This document shows positions 34,051-42,308 of a stretch of DNA of 56,103 bases, one piece after another. Each line of letters starts with the position of its first letter. The stretch's first letter is position 1. The DNA lies in contig JAGBHM010000003.1 in assembly GCA_017935505.1 (NCBI GenBank), forward strand, positions 1 through 56,103, read 5' to 3'. This DNA is from Bacteroidales bacterium. Its GTDB lineage: Bacteria > Bacteroidota > Bacteroidia > Bacteroidales > UBA932. Under the pieces are notes generated by a model. The model worked only from the letters and a program-made list of their open reading frames with translations. It was not told where the DNA came from and ran no database searches. The translations under genes were made by a program, and so were the position numbers.

Positions 34051-34464
34051 ATGGCTATAAAACAAAGGGCTAAGGCAGATGCTTCATTCAGCATGTCATC
34101 CATGACTGACATTGTGTTCCTGCTGCTCATATTCTTTCTTGTGACATCAACCCTTATCAACCCGAATGCGTTGAAGCTGCTTTTGCCTAAGAGCACAAAC
34201 CAGATCTCAGCAAAACAACAGGTAAGTGTCTCTATAAAGCATTATCAGGAGAAGAACACCTTCTCATACCACATAAACGGAAAGAGCACACCTGTAAAAT
34301 TCGGTGATATAGAACCTGCATTGCAGAAACTGCTTATGGAGAGCGAAGACCCTACATTTTCAATATATGCAGACAAGAGCGTTCCAATAGAGCAGGTTGT
34401 AAATCTGATGAATATAGGCAAGCGAAATAAATATAAAGTAATATTGGCAACCTCTCCAGAGTAG
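34051..34464 (+). CDS. exbD: ExbD/TolR-type transport protein
   Basis: A 137-residue ExbD with one N-terminal helix carrying the essential aspartate in SMTDIVFLLLIFFLV (~18-32). A periplasmic domain follows, ending in the conserved fold SIYADKSVPIEQVVNLM. Second gene of the Ton module, 3 bp before tonB. Confidence 0.93.
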   Translation: MAIKQRAKADASFSMSSMTDIVFLLLIFFLVTSTLINPNALKLLLPKSTNQISAKQQVSVSIKHYQEKNTFSYHINGKSTPVKFGDIEPALQKLLMESEDPTFSIYADKSVPIEQVVNLMNIGKRNKYKVILATSPE

Positions 34465-34467
34465 AAT

Positions 34468-35247
34468 ATGGTTAAAGTTCCGCACAAAAATACAAAAGAA
34501 GAGAAGAAGGGTATAGGTATTGGCGTACTGGCTACGGCAGTATTCCATCTTGCCCTTCTTTTTGTATTTGTGAATGCAGGACTCAAATATATCTACCCAC
34601 CGCCTGAGGAGATGGGTATTCTGCTTGATTTCACCCAGGAGCCGGAGCCTGTAAAACCAATCGAGGTACAGGCAGGTAATGAGCCTAAAGCCTTGGATGC
34701 CAATCCGAAGGAGGAGATCAGACTTGTACAGAAATCTGAAGCTCAGCAAGTTGGAACCAAGCCAGCAGAGGGAGTTGCTACCAGCATAGGCCAAGATGGT
34801 GATGTAGAGAAGCCAGAACCTAAAAAGCCTGCCATAGATCAGAGAGCCCTCTTTACATCGGCCAACAACCGTAAAAAAGATACCCTGGCACCGCAGACCG
34901 CAGAAAAGATTTCACAAGCGCTGAAGGCCGGCAATCCTCAGGGCAATACCCGCACAGGGGATACAGACGGACGCCCGTCGGCAAATCTTAAAGGCAGAAA
35001 TGTCGTAGGCTCCCTCCCATTCCCTGAATACAGCGTAAACAACGAGGGAAAGGTTGTAGTAAGGATACTTGTCGACCAATATGGAAAAGTGACAAATGCA
35101 ATTCCAGGCGCTACAGGCACTACTGTTCAGGACAAACAGCTTTGGGAAGCTGCAAAGAAAGCGGCCTACCAGGCAGTGTTCAATATAAGTTCTGATGCCC
35201 CTACCGTACAGGAGGGAACAATCACCTATATATTCAAGTTGAAGTAA
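34468..35247 (+). CDS. tonB: TonB-like energy transducer
   Basis: The 259-residue protein has one N-terminal transmembrane helix (GVLATAVFHLALLFVFVNAG), a Pro/Glu/Lys-rich spacer (about 50-130) and a C-terminal TonB-like beta domain (LPFPEYSVNNEGKVVVRIL, then TITYIFKLK). The C-terminal domain is shorter and more degenerate than classical TonB, as in many Bacteroidota. Position after exbB-exbD supports the role: it would pass energy to outer-membrane receptors such as the one at 11837-14656. Confidence 0.85.
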   Translation: MVKVPHKNTKEEKKGIGIGVLATAVFHLALLFVFVNAGLKYIYPPPEEMGILLDFTQEPEPVKPIEVQAGNEPKALDANPKEEIRLVQKSEAQQVGTKPAEGVATSIGQDGDVEKPEPKKPAIDQRALFTSANNRKKDTLAPQTAEKISQALKAGNPQGNTRTGDTDGRPSANLKGRNVVGSLPFPEYSVNNEGKVVVRILVDQYGKVTNAIPGATGTTVQDKQLWEAAKKAAYQAVFNISSDAPTVQEGTITYIFKLK

Positions 35248-35250
35248 CGG

Positions 35251-35493
35251 TTAACCAATACTAATCAGACAGGCTCCCGTTGAGTAGCCTCCTCCAAATA
35301 CTGTCATTGCCACAAGATCACCCTCTTTGAATTTTTTTGCATTCTGGGCATATACCAAAGCTGAGCTAACTGATCCGGTATTTCCCAATTCCGCTATGTT
35401 GTGTAACAGTTTTTTATCGGGAATACCATATTGCTTTGCTATATTGCTGATTATTCTCATATTGGCCTGATGTGCAATATGTAATATCCTGTA
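35251..35493 (-). pseudogene. Remnant of a FabH-type ketoacyl-ACP synthase III gene
   Basis: Only about the last 80 codons of a ketoacyl-ACP synthase III-like gene survive. On the minus strand the frame reads HQANMRIISNIAK from about 35472. It continues with the C-terminal FabH features NTGSVSSALVYA and GDLVAMTVFGGGYSTGACL to the stop at 35251. HQAN contains the catalytic His of the family and NTGS the catalytic Asn, but the Cys-bearing N-terminal two thirds are gone. A stop codon closes the frame a few codons upstream of HQAN. It is probably non-functional. It overlaps no other gene and faces tonB. Confidence 0.8.
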
Positions 35494-35610
35494 TTAAAGC
35501 GATACCAGTATACTTATAATATATAACATTTTAGCCAAAAGAGGCGAATAGAAGAGTATTTTTGATACACTAAGAAAATATGCAAGTGTAATTAAAAACA
35601 ACACCAAAAC

Positions 35611-36867
35611 TCACTCATCCCGCAGGGCCACTATCGGATCGAGTGCAGCTGCCCTCACTGCAGGAAGGTAACCGGAGGCCACTCCAACTGCAATACACAC
35701 AGCCACCGCAAAGAGTATCCAGAACCAAGGCATTATAAAAGATGCCCCCATAAGCAGTGCAACAAGATTTCCAACAGCAACTCCGGCAACAACGCCCAAC
35801 AGACATCCCAACTGGCTTATCACCACAGCCTCAACAAGAAATTGTATCTTTATATATCTGCTGGATGCACCTACAGCCTTCCTTATGCCAATCTCTCTTG
35901 TCCTCTCCTTTACAGAGACCAGCATAATATTCATCAGGCCGGTTGCAGCACCAAGCAGAGTAACCAGTCCTATCACCGCAGCAGCAATTGTTATGACATC
36001 TGTTATTTCCGACAGCTCTTCAATTATAGCATCACTCCTATTTACGGAGAAGTCGCTTTTGTCTCCTGGTGACAGACGGCGTATTGCCCTGAAGAGAAGC
36101 TCAGCATCATCATATATCTCCTCAGAACCGTTTGCAGGCGATATGCCTATTGTAAAAGAGATGCCGTCGGGCAGAAAATTTTCACGTGCATATGGCAACG
36201 GCACCACTATTTCATTATCAACGCTTCCTCCAAATGCTCCTCCCATTTTACACAGTGTTCCCTCCACCATATAACTGACTCCGGCCAAAGAGATCTCCTT
36301 TCCTACAGGATCTTCATTGCCGAAGAGAGATTTTGCAACTTCATACCCAAGCAGACACACGGGCCTGCCGGAGGCCATTTCCCTATCTGTAAATGCCCTG
36401 CCTCTCTCTATTTCAACCTTTTTGTAGTTCAGATAATCTTCATCAGCCGCTACGGCAAGTGTCATTGGATTGCTCAGAGTGCGGCTGCCATACTTCACTG
36501 GTATTCCGTTTACTCCGGCAAATATTGAGACAATACCATTGCAGTCTGAGTGGTCCTTGAAGAGATGTGCCTGCCGGAAAGTGATGCAATTGGCATTCCT
36601 TACCCTCTCTCCTCCAATCAAAGAGGAGGAAGAGAGCCTCTTGTTAGTTATGGTGAACGAGGATGTACCCATCTTCTCGAAACTGGAAAAAACCTCTCCC
36701 TTCACAGCATCAGTTGCGGTAAGGGCCCCTACCAGAGAGGTAATACCGGTTGCTATTATGAGTATTGTAAGAAAAGAGCGGAGACGGTTACCTTTTACAG
36801 AGCTTACGGCTACCAACACATTCTCCATCCACACCGGCGGTAATCTAAAAAAATCATTTACAGACAT
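35611..36867 (-). CDS. MacB/FtsX-type ABC transporter permease
   Basis: A 418-residue permease with one N-terminal helix (FLTILIIATGITSLVGAL), a large periplasmic MacB_PCD-like domain (about 55-270) and three C-terminal helices making an FtsX domain (TIAAAVIGLVTLLGAATGLMN; GCLLGVVAGVAVGNLVAL; WILFAVAVCIAVGVASG). The short REIGIRKAVGAS motif before the third helix is the ATPase-coupling loop of this family. No ATPase gene lies beside it, so it must use one encoded elsewhere. ATG at 36867 is chosen over an upstream TTG at 36891. Substrate unknown (peptide, antibiotic or lipoprotein export all occur in the family). Confidence 0.88.
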   Translation of the reverse strand: MSVNDFFRLPPVWMENVLVAVSSVKGNRLRSFLTILIIATGITSLVGALTATDAVKGEVFSSFEKMGTSSFTITNKRLSSSSLIGGERVRNANCITFRQAHLFKDHSDCNGIVSIFAGVNGIPVKYGSRTLSNPMTLAVAADEDYLNYKKVEIERGRAFTDREMASGRPVCLLGYEVAKSLFGNEDPVGKEISLAGVSYMVEGTLCKMGGAFGGSVDNEIVVPLPYARENFLPDGISFTIGISPANGSEEIYDDAELLFRAIRRLSPGDKSDFSVNRSDAIIEELSEITDVITIAAAVIGLVTLLGAATGLMNIMLVSVKERTREIGIRKAVGASSRYIKIQFLVEAVVISQLGCLLGVVAGVAVGNLVALLMGASFIMPWFWILFAVAVCIAVGVASGYLPAVRAAALDPIVALRDE

Positions 36868-36952
36868 ATCCAACAACCCCCACTTCTTCAAATTGTTATA
36901 GATTACATTAATAAATCAGAGTGTAAAAATAGGAAATTATCTGATATTAACA

Positions 36953-36960
36953 TACCTTTG
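36953..36960 (+). promoter_or_regulatory. -7 box of the rsuA/rluB-like gene
   Basis: TACCTTTG matches TAnnTTTG, 18 bp before the ATG at 36979. The last TTG is in frame with the gene. No clear TTTG at -33. Confidence 0.5.
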
Positions 36961-36978
36961 CCACCGAAATATAATCAA

Positions 36979-38031
36979 ATGAGAAATAATAATACAGGAG
37001 GACGTTCCGTTGCAAGAGGTAACGGACGTAGAGGTTCTGCCGCTACAACCGGCGGTTCAAAAAGAACTTCGTTTTCGCAGGAGAGACCTGCAAGAAAATC
37101 GCGCTACTCAGCCGGTGAAGGCTCAGTCAAAAACTCAGCTGGAGAGGGCTCAGCAAAGCGTTCATACAGAAAATCCGACAGTTTTGAGAAACCTGCAAGA
37201 AGGACATCTGGCAGAAACTTCTCTGAAAAGCCACAATTTGCAGGCAAGAGAAATTTGTCGGGATACAACAAGAAGAGTGAGACAAAAGCAGTTGCTGCAG
37301 CTCCTAAAACTGCAAATGACGGAATCCGCCTGAACAAGTTCATCTCCAACAGCGGAATCTGCTCAAGAAGGGAGGCAGACAGCTACATTGCAGCAGGAGT
37401 TGTCTCAATCAATGATGTTACAGTAACAGAATTGGGAACAAAAGTTTATCCTAATGATGTTGTAAAATTCAATGGAGAGAGAATTAAAGGCGAAGAGAAG
37501 GTTTATATTGTAATGAACAAACCTAAAGATTTTGTTACAACCGTAAGCGATCCTTATGCCGAAAAAACAATAATAGGACTTGTACAAGGCAAATGCAAAG
37601 CTCGCGTATATCCGGTAGGCCGCCTCGACAAAGCCACCACCGGAGTGCTCCTCCTCACAAATGACGGAGAGCTTGCCGACAGACTTGCCCACCCATCTTT
37701 CGAGAAGAAGAAGATATACCATGTATTCCTCGACAAGAACCTTAAGGGCTCAGACATGAGCGAGCTTGTAAAGGGTATAAACCTGGAAGATGGTCCTATC
37801 AGTGTTGATGAAATTTCATATATAGATGATGATAAGAGCCAGGTTGGTGTTGAAATCCACTCCGGAAGGAACAGGATTGTCAGACGCATGTTCGAACATT
37901 TCGGATACAAAGTGAAAAAGCTCGACCGCGTATATTTTGCAGGACTCACCAAAAAGAACCTCAGAAGAGGCCAATGGAGATTCCTCACAGAGCAGGAAGT
38001 TGCTATGCTTAAAATGGGTTCATTTGAATAA
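36979..38031 (+). CDS. RsuA/RluB-type rRNA pseudouridine synthase with basic tail
   Basis: The 350-residue protein has a ~105-residue basic, Gly/Arg/Ser-rich N-terminal tail, which includes a near-duplicate SAGEGSVKN/SAGEGSAKR. After it come an S4 domain (about 112-170, GIRLNKFISNSGICSRREAD) and an RsuA/RluB/RluF catalytic domain. The catalytic motif is YPVGRLDKATTGVLLLTNDG, with the aspartate in GRLD. Whether it modifies 16S (RsuA) or 23S (RluB, RluF) cannot be told. The ATG at 36979 is chosen because a TTG at 36958 lies in the promoter. The tail is probably an unstructured RNA-binding extension. era follows after 36 bp. Confidence 0.88.
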   Translation: MRNNNTGGRSVARGNGRRGSAATTGGSKRTSFSQERPARKSRYSAGEGSVKNSAGEGSAKRSYRKSDSFEKPARRTSGRNFSEKPQFAGKRNLSGYNKKSETKAVAAAPKTANDGIRLNKFISNSGICSRREADSYIAAGVVSINDVTVTELGTKVYPNDVVKFNGERIKGEEKVYIVMNKPKDFVTTVSDPYAEKTIIGLVQGKCKARVYPVGRLDKATTGVLLLTNDGELADRLAHPSFEKKKIYHVFLDKNLKGSDMSELVKGINLEDGPISVDEISYIDDDKSQVGVEIHSGRNRIVRRMFEHFGYKVKKLDRVYFAGLTKKNLRRGQWRFLTEQEVAMLKMGSFE

Positions 38032-38067
38032 GATTCCCTGTTGAAATACTTAGTTAAAAGCATTTTT

Positions 38068-38976
38068 ATGGAAAATATCATAACAGAAAAGCCCATAAAC
38101 AGAGCCGGTTTTGTAAATATAATAGGTAATCCTAATGTGGGAAAATCAACCCTTATGAATGCATTTGTAGGGGAGAAACTCTCAATTGTCACAGCCAAGG
38201 CACAGACTACCCGCCACAGAATTATGGGTATAGTGAACGGTGAGGATTACCAGATTGTATTCTCAGATACTCCGGGTATCCTCAAGCCCAACTATATGCT
38301 TCAGGAGAGCATGATGAATTTTGTGGATACAGCCATCGGTGATGCTGATGTAATACTGTATGTTACAGATGTTGTTGAAAAAATAGACAAAAACAGGGAG
38401 TATGTGGAGAAACTCAGCAAAGTGGAGTGTCCTGTACTTATTGTAATCAACAAAATTGATGAGTCGAACCAGCAGCAGGTAATAGAGCTTGTGGAGCAGT
38501 GGCATACCCTTGTTCCAAAAGCGGAGATATTCCCGGCATCAGCACTGAACAAGTTCAACCTCAACGGCATCTTCAACCGTATTGTAGAACTGCTTCCTCA
38601 GCAGCCTGCGTGGTACGACAGGGATGTATTCACAGACAAGAGCCTAAGATTTTTCGCATCCGAGATAATACGCGAGAAGATACTCCTCAACTACAAGAAA
38701 GAGATTCCTTATTGCACCGAGGTCATTATAGACACATTTAAGGAGAGTGATGACATATATAACATTGAGGCGGTAATTCTTGTGATGCGCGAATCCCAGA
38801 AAGGCATTATTATCGGGCCTAAAGGATTGGCACTCAAAAGAGTGGGCATGGAGGCCAGAAAAGACATGGAGAAATTCTTCGAAAAGAAAGTATTCCTCAA
38901 AATGTTTGTGAAGGTAGATCCGCACTGGCGTGAAGATAAAAAGGAACTCAAAAAATTCGGATATATCCAGTCATAA
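38068..38976 (+). CDS. era: GTPase Era
   Basis: The 302-residue protein has an N-terminal GTPase domain with G1 GNPNVGKST, G3 DTPG and G4 NKID. A C-terminal KH domain binds the 3' end of 16S rRNA (EIPYCTEVIIDTFKE, GIIIGPKGLALKRVGMEAR). Era helps 30S maturation. Length matches the family. The ATG at 38068 is chosen over a TTG at 38041. It follows the pseudouridine synthase gene and ends at a strong terminator. Confidence 0.96.
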   Translation: MENIITEKPINRAGFVNIIGNPNVGKSTLMNAFVGEKLSIVTAKAQTTRHRIMGIVNGEDYQIVFSDTPGILKPNYMLQESMMNFVDTAIGDADVILYVTDVVEKIDKNREYVEKLSKVECPVLIVINKIDESNQQQVIELVEQWHTLVPKAEIFPASALNKFNLNGIFNRIVELLPQQPAWYDRDVFTDKSLRFFASEIIREKILLNYKKEIPYCTEVIIDTFKESDDIYNIEAVILVMRESQKGIIIGPKGLALKRVGMEARKDMEKFFEKKVFLKMFVKVDPHWREDKKELKKFGYIQS

Positions 38977-38980
38977 ATAC

Positions 38981-39017
38981 AGGGCGCAACTTTTAAAAGG
39001 GTTGCGCCTTATTTTTT
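38981..39017 (+). terminator. Terminator of era
   Basis: GGCGCAAC (38983-38990) pairs with GTTGCGCC (39001-39008), followed by TTATTTTTTC. Confidence 0.85.
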
Positions 39018-39030
39018 CTCAAATTCTTGC

Positions 39031-39038
39031 TATCTTTG
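39031..39038 (+). promoter_or_regulatory. -7 box upstream of parC
   Basis: TATCTTTG, 30 bp before the parC ATG; the -33 element is not clear. Confidence 0.5.
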
Positions 39039-39068
39039 TAGGAATTTTGTCCTATAAAAAATTAAAAG

Positions 39069-41735
39069 ATGGCCGAAGACCTATATAATGGAAACGGGCT
39101 GGAAGAGACAGCCGATCTGCAGGAAAGCTCCGACAAATACAACAAACTCATACAGGACGGTGACAACAAGTACAGACTCACCGGAATGTATAAGGACTGG
39201 TTCCTTGATTATGCATCATATGTAATTCTGGAACGTGCCGTACCGCACATAACAGACGGTTTCAAACCGGTACAGAGGCGTATTCTGCATGCCATGAAGC
39301 AGATTGATGACGGCAGATACAACAAGGTAGCCAATATCATAGGCCAGACAATGCAGTACCATCCGCATGGAGATGCCTCCATTGGCGATGCGTTGGTTCA
39401 GTTAGGACAAAAGGAACTGCTTATAGATTGTCAGGGAAACTGGGGAAATATCCTCACAGGAGACGGTGCTGCAGCACCACGTTATATCGAGGCCCGTCTG
39501 AGCAAATTTGCGAACGATGTTGTCTTCAATCCAAAAACAACAGAGTGGATGAGTTCTTATGACGGCCGCAACCAGGAGCCTGTAAATCTTCCTGTAAAGT
39601 TTCCTCTGTTGCTGGCCCAGGGCGCCGAAGGTATCGCGGTAGGACTTGCTTCAAAGATTCTTCCGCACAACTTCAATGAGCTCATCGATGCCTCAATCTC
39701 ATATCTCAGGGGTGAAGAGTTTGAACTCTATCCAGATTTTGCAACAGGAGGTCTGATTGACTGTTCCCGCTACAACAGAGGTCTGAGGGGCGGAGCGGTT
39801 AAGGTGAGGGCCAGAATAACAAAAGTTGACAAGAAGACCCTTTCAATCACAGAGATACCTTTTGGAAAGACCACTGCCGGACTCATCGAGAGCATAATAA
39901 AGGCCAATGACAAGGGCAAGATTAAAATAAAGAAGATTGATGACAACACTGCCCGTGAGGCGGAGATTATTATTACACTGCATAACGACATCTCTCCCGA
40001 CAAGACCATTGATGCACTCTATGCATTCACCGATTGTGAAGTTTCAATCTCTCCGAATGCCTGCGTAATTATGGACAAACATCCGCACTTCATAGGTGTT
40101 GATGACATATTGCGCTACAATACAGACCACACAAAAGATCTCCTCAAAAGGGAACTTGAAATAAGGCTGGACGAGCTGGAAAACAGCTGGCACTATTTCT
40201 CTTTGGAAAAGATATTCTTTGAAAATAAAGTGTACCGCCTGCTCGAAAAAGATGCAAGGAGTTGGGAGGAGCAGCTGGATGATGTTTACACAAAAATGCT
40301 TGAGTTCCAATATCTTGTACATAAACCTATTATAATGGAGGATATTCTCAAGCTTGTAGAGAAACCTGTTAGGAAGATCTCCAAGTTTGATGTGAAGGAG
40401 GTTGAGGAGAAACTGATGAAGCTGGAAGCAGAGATGGTTGAGGTAAAGAACAATCTGGAGCATCTTGTAGAGTATACAATTGCCTATTTCAACAACCTCA
40501 AGGAGAAGTATGGCAGCAAATATCCGCGCATTACCGAAATTTGCAGTTTCGAGACCATCGAAGCAACCAAAGTGGCCGTTGCAAATGCAAAACTCTACAT
40601 GAACAAGGCCGAAGGATTTGTAGGAATGGATCTGAAAAAGGATGAGAATGCAGAGTATGTGTGTGAGTGTTCTGATATTGACGACATCATTGTATTCCTC
40701 AAAAATGGAAAATATACAGTTACCAAAATTGCCGACAAATCTTTTGTGGGCAAAAATATAATCCATGCAGGCATTTTTGTAAGAAATGACCAGAGGACCA
40801 TATACAATGCAGTTTACAGAGATGGCAAGAACGGCAATGTGTATGTGAAACGCTTCTCAATCACAGGAGTTACAAGAGACAAGGAGTATGACATTACACA
40901 AGGCAAGCCTGATTCCCAGCTGCTGTGGTTCTCAGCCAATCCTAACGGAGAGGCCGAGGTGCTCAAGATCTTCCTTAAACCAAGACCGAAGCTCAAAAAG
41001 CTCATCTTTGAGTTCGATTTTGCATCAATAGCAGTGAAAGGGCGCGCCTCAATGGGAAACATCCTCTCCAAGAACCCATTGCACAAAATACAACTGAAGT
41101 CTAAGGGAGTCTCTACCATTGGCGGAAAACCTATCTGGTTCGATCCGGATATCAACAGGCTTAACGAAGATGCTCACGGAATTCCTCTTGGAGAGTTCCA
41201 CAGCAACGACCAGATTCTGGCTATCTGCAAAGACGGGCACTACTATACAACCAATTATGATCTGAGCAACAGATATCAGGGAGATATCCTTAAAGTAGAG
41301 AAGCTCGACAGCCAGAAGACTTACAGTGCCATCTATTTCGACGGAGAGTCCAAAGACTTCTATATCAAACGCTTCAGCTTTGAACCAAGTATAAATGTAG
41401 TCTCATTGTTCATTTCGGACGCCCCAGGCTCCTACTTTGTTGAACTGAGTGATGAGCAATTCCCTCAAGTTCTTATTGAATTTGGCGGAAAACATGAAAA
41501 ACGCCCGGCGGAGACTATTGATGTTGAGCAGTTTATCGGCAAAAAAGGATTCAAGGCAAAAGGTAAGAAAGCCACCACATTTGAGGTTGCATCCATCAGG
41601 TTCATTGAACCGCTGCAAAAGGACGAGCCTGTTGCAGAAGTTTCAGAAGAGGCCGGTAGCACCCCGGAGAACGGAGCGGACAATAATCCGGAGAGCTTCA
41701 ATATAGGTGATACTGTAGATATGACCCTGTTTTAA
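39069..41735 (+). CDS. parC: DNA topoisomerase IV subunit A
   Basis: An 888-residue type IIA topoisomerase A subunit. The breakage-reunion domain (about 35-500) includes the quinolone-resistance-region equivalent YHPHGDASIGDALV and the DNA-linking tyrosine in APRYIEARL (about Y139). A coiled region follows, then a beta-pinwheel C-terminal domain (about 530-830). A Lys/Asp/Glu-rich tail ends the protein. I call ParC rather than GyrA because no GyrA-box (QRRGGKG) is seen in the C-terminal domain. ParE is not adjacent in the window. aroK starts 12 bp downstream. Confidence 0.92.
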   Translation: MAEDLYNGNGLEETADLQESSDKYNKLIQDGDNKYRLTGMYKDWFLDYASYVILERAVPHITDGFKPVQRRILHAMKQIDDGRYNKVANIIGQTMQYHPHGDASIGDALVQLGQKELLIDCQGNWGNILTGDGAAAPRYIEARLSKFANDVVFNPKTTEWMSSYDGRNQEPVNLPVKFPLLLAQGAEGIAVGLASKILPHNFNELIDASISYLRGEEFELYPDFATGGLIDCSRYNRGLRGGAVKVRARITKVDKKTLSITEIPFGKTTAGLIESIIKANDKGKIKIKKIDDNTAREAEIIITLHNDISPDKTIDALYAFTDCEVSISPNACVIMDKHPHFIGVDDILRYNTDHTKDLLKRELEIRLDELENSWHYFSLEKIFFENKVYRLLEKDARSWEEQLDDVYTKMLEFQYLVHKPIIMEDILKLVEKPVRKISKFDVKEVEEKLMKLEAEMVEVKNNLEHLVEYTIAYFNNLKEKYGSKYPRITEICSFETIEATKVAVANAKLYMNKAEGFVGMDLKKDENAEYVCECSDIDDIIVFLKNGKYTVTKIADKSFVGKNIIHAGIFVRNDQRTIYNAVYRDGKNGNVYVKRFSITGVTRDKEYDITQGKPDSQLLWFSANPNGEAEVLKIFLKPRPKLKKLIFEFDFASIAVKGRASMGNILSKNPLHKIQLKSKGVSTIGGKPIWFDPDINRLNEDAHGIPLGEFHSNDQILAICKDGHYYTTNYDLSNRYQGDILKVEKLDSQKTYSAIYFDGESKDFYIKRFSFEPSINVVSLFISDAPGSYFVELSDEQFPQVLIEFGGKHEKRPAETIDVEQFIGKKGFKAKGKKATTFEVASIRFIEPLQKDEPVAEVSEEAGSTPENGADNNPESFNIGDTVDMTLF

Positions 41736-41747
41736 TTTGCAAATAAA

Positions 41748-42284
41748 ATGATTGTATCTCTATGCGGTTTCATGGGTGCGGGAAAGAGCACTATAGGCAA
41801 GCACCTCGCAAGAATTACAGGCTATGCCTTCATTGACCTTGACCATTATATTGAGAAGAGGGTTGGAATGAGCATTCCTGAATTCTTCAAGAGAGAGGGT
41901 GAGGAGGCTTTCAGGGCGGAGGAGCTTGCATCTTTGCAGGAGATACTGGAAGGAGATCTGTCGGGAGAGGATAAAAGAGAGAAAAATCTGATTCTTTCTC
42001 TTGGTGGCGGCACTGTTACAAGAGAGGCATGCGCCACACTGATTAAGGAGAAAACCTGCTGCATATATCTCTACTGCAAAAAGGAGGAACTTGCAAGGAG
42101 AGTAAAGCGCAACACTGCACAACGCCCTATGCTTCAAGGAAAAACAGACAAAGAGCTTGAAGAGCATATCGGAAATCTTATGAAACAGAGAGAGTCTGCA
42201 TACCAATCGTGCGCCCACATTACAATTGATACAGGTAATGGAAAAATCCAGGATGTGATGACAAAGATTCTCGAAACTCTTTAG
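41748..42284 (+). CDS. aroK: Shikimate kinase
   Basis: A 178-residue P-loop kinase that makes shikimate-3-phosphate for aromatic amino acids. Walker A GFMGAGKST (7-15), the shikimate-binding DLDHYIEKR and GEEAFRAEE, and the GGGTVTR loop are all present. The lid arginine segment is NTAQRPML. Length is normal. Probably co-transcribed with parC. It converges with recJ, with 24 bp between the stops and no strong hairpin. Confidence 0.95.
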   Translation: MIVSLCGFMGAGKSTIGKHLARITGYAFIDLDHYIEKRVGMSIPEFFKREGEEAFRAEELASLQEILEGDLSGEDKREKNLILSLGGGTVTREACATLIKEKTCCIYLYCKKEELARRVKRNTAQRPMLQGKTDKELEEHIGNLMKQRESAYQSCAHITIDTGNGKIQDVMTKILETL

Positions 42285-42308
42285 TCTTGCCAAGAGCGGC
42301 AAAAGTTG

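Noticed and set aside
42286..42304. TTGCC/GGCAA hairpin between aroK and recJ as a terminator
   Set aside because: Five base pairs only and no T run on either strand.
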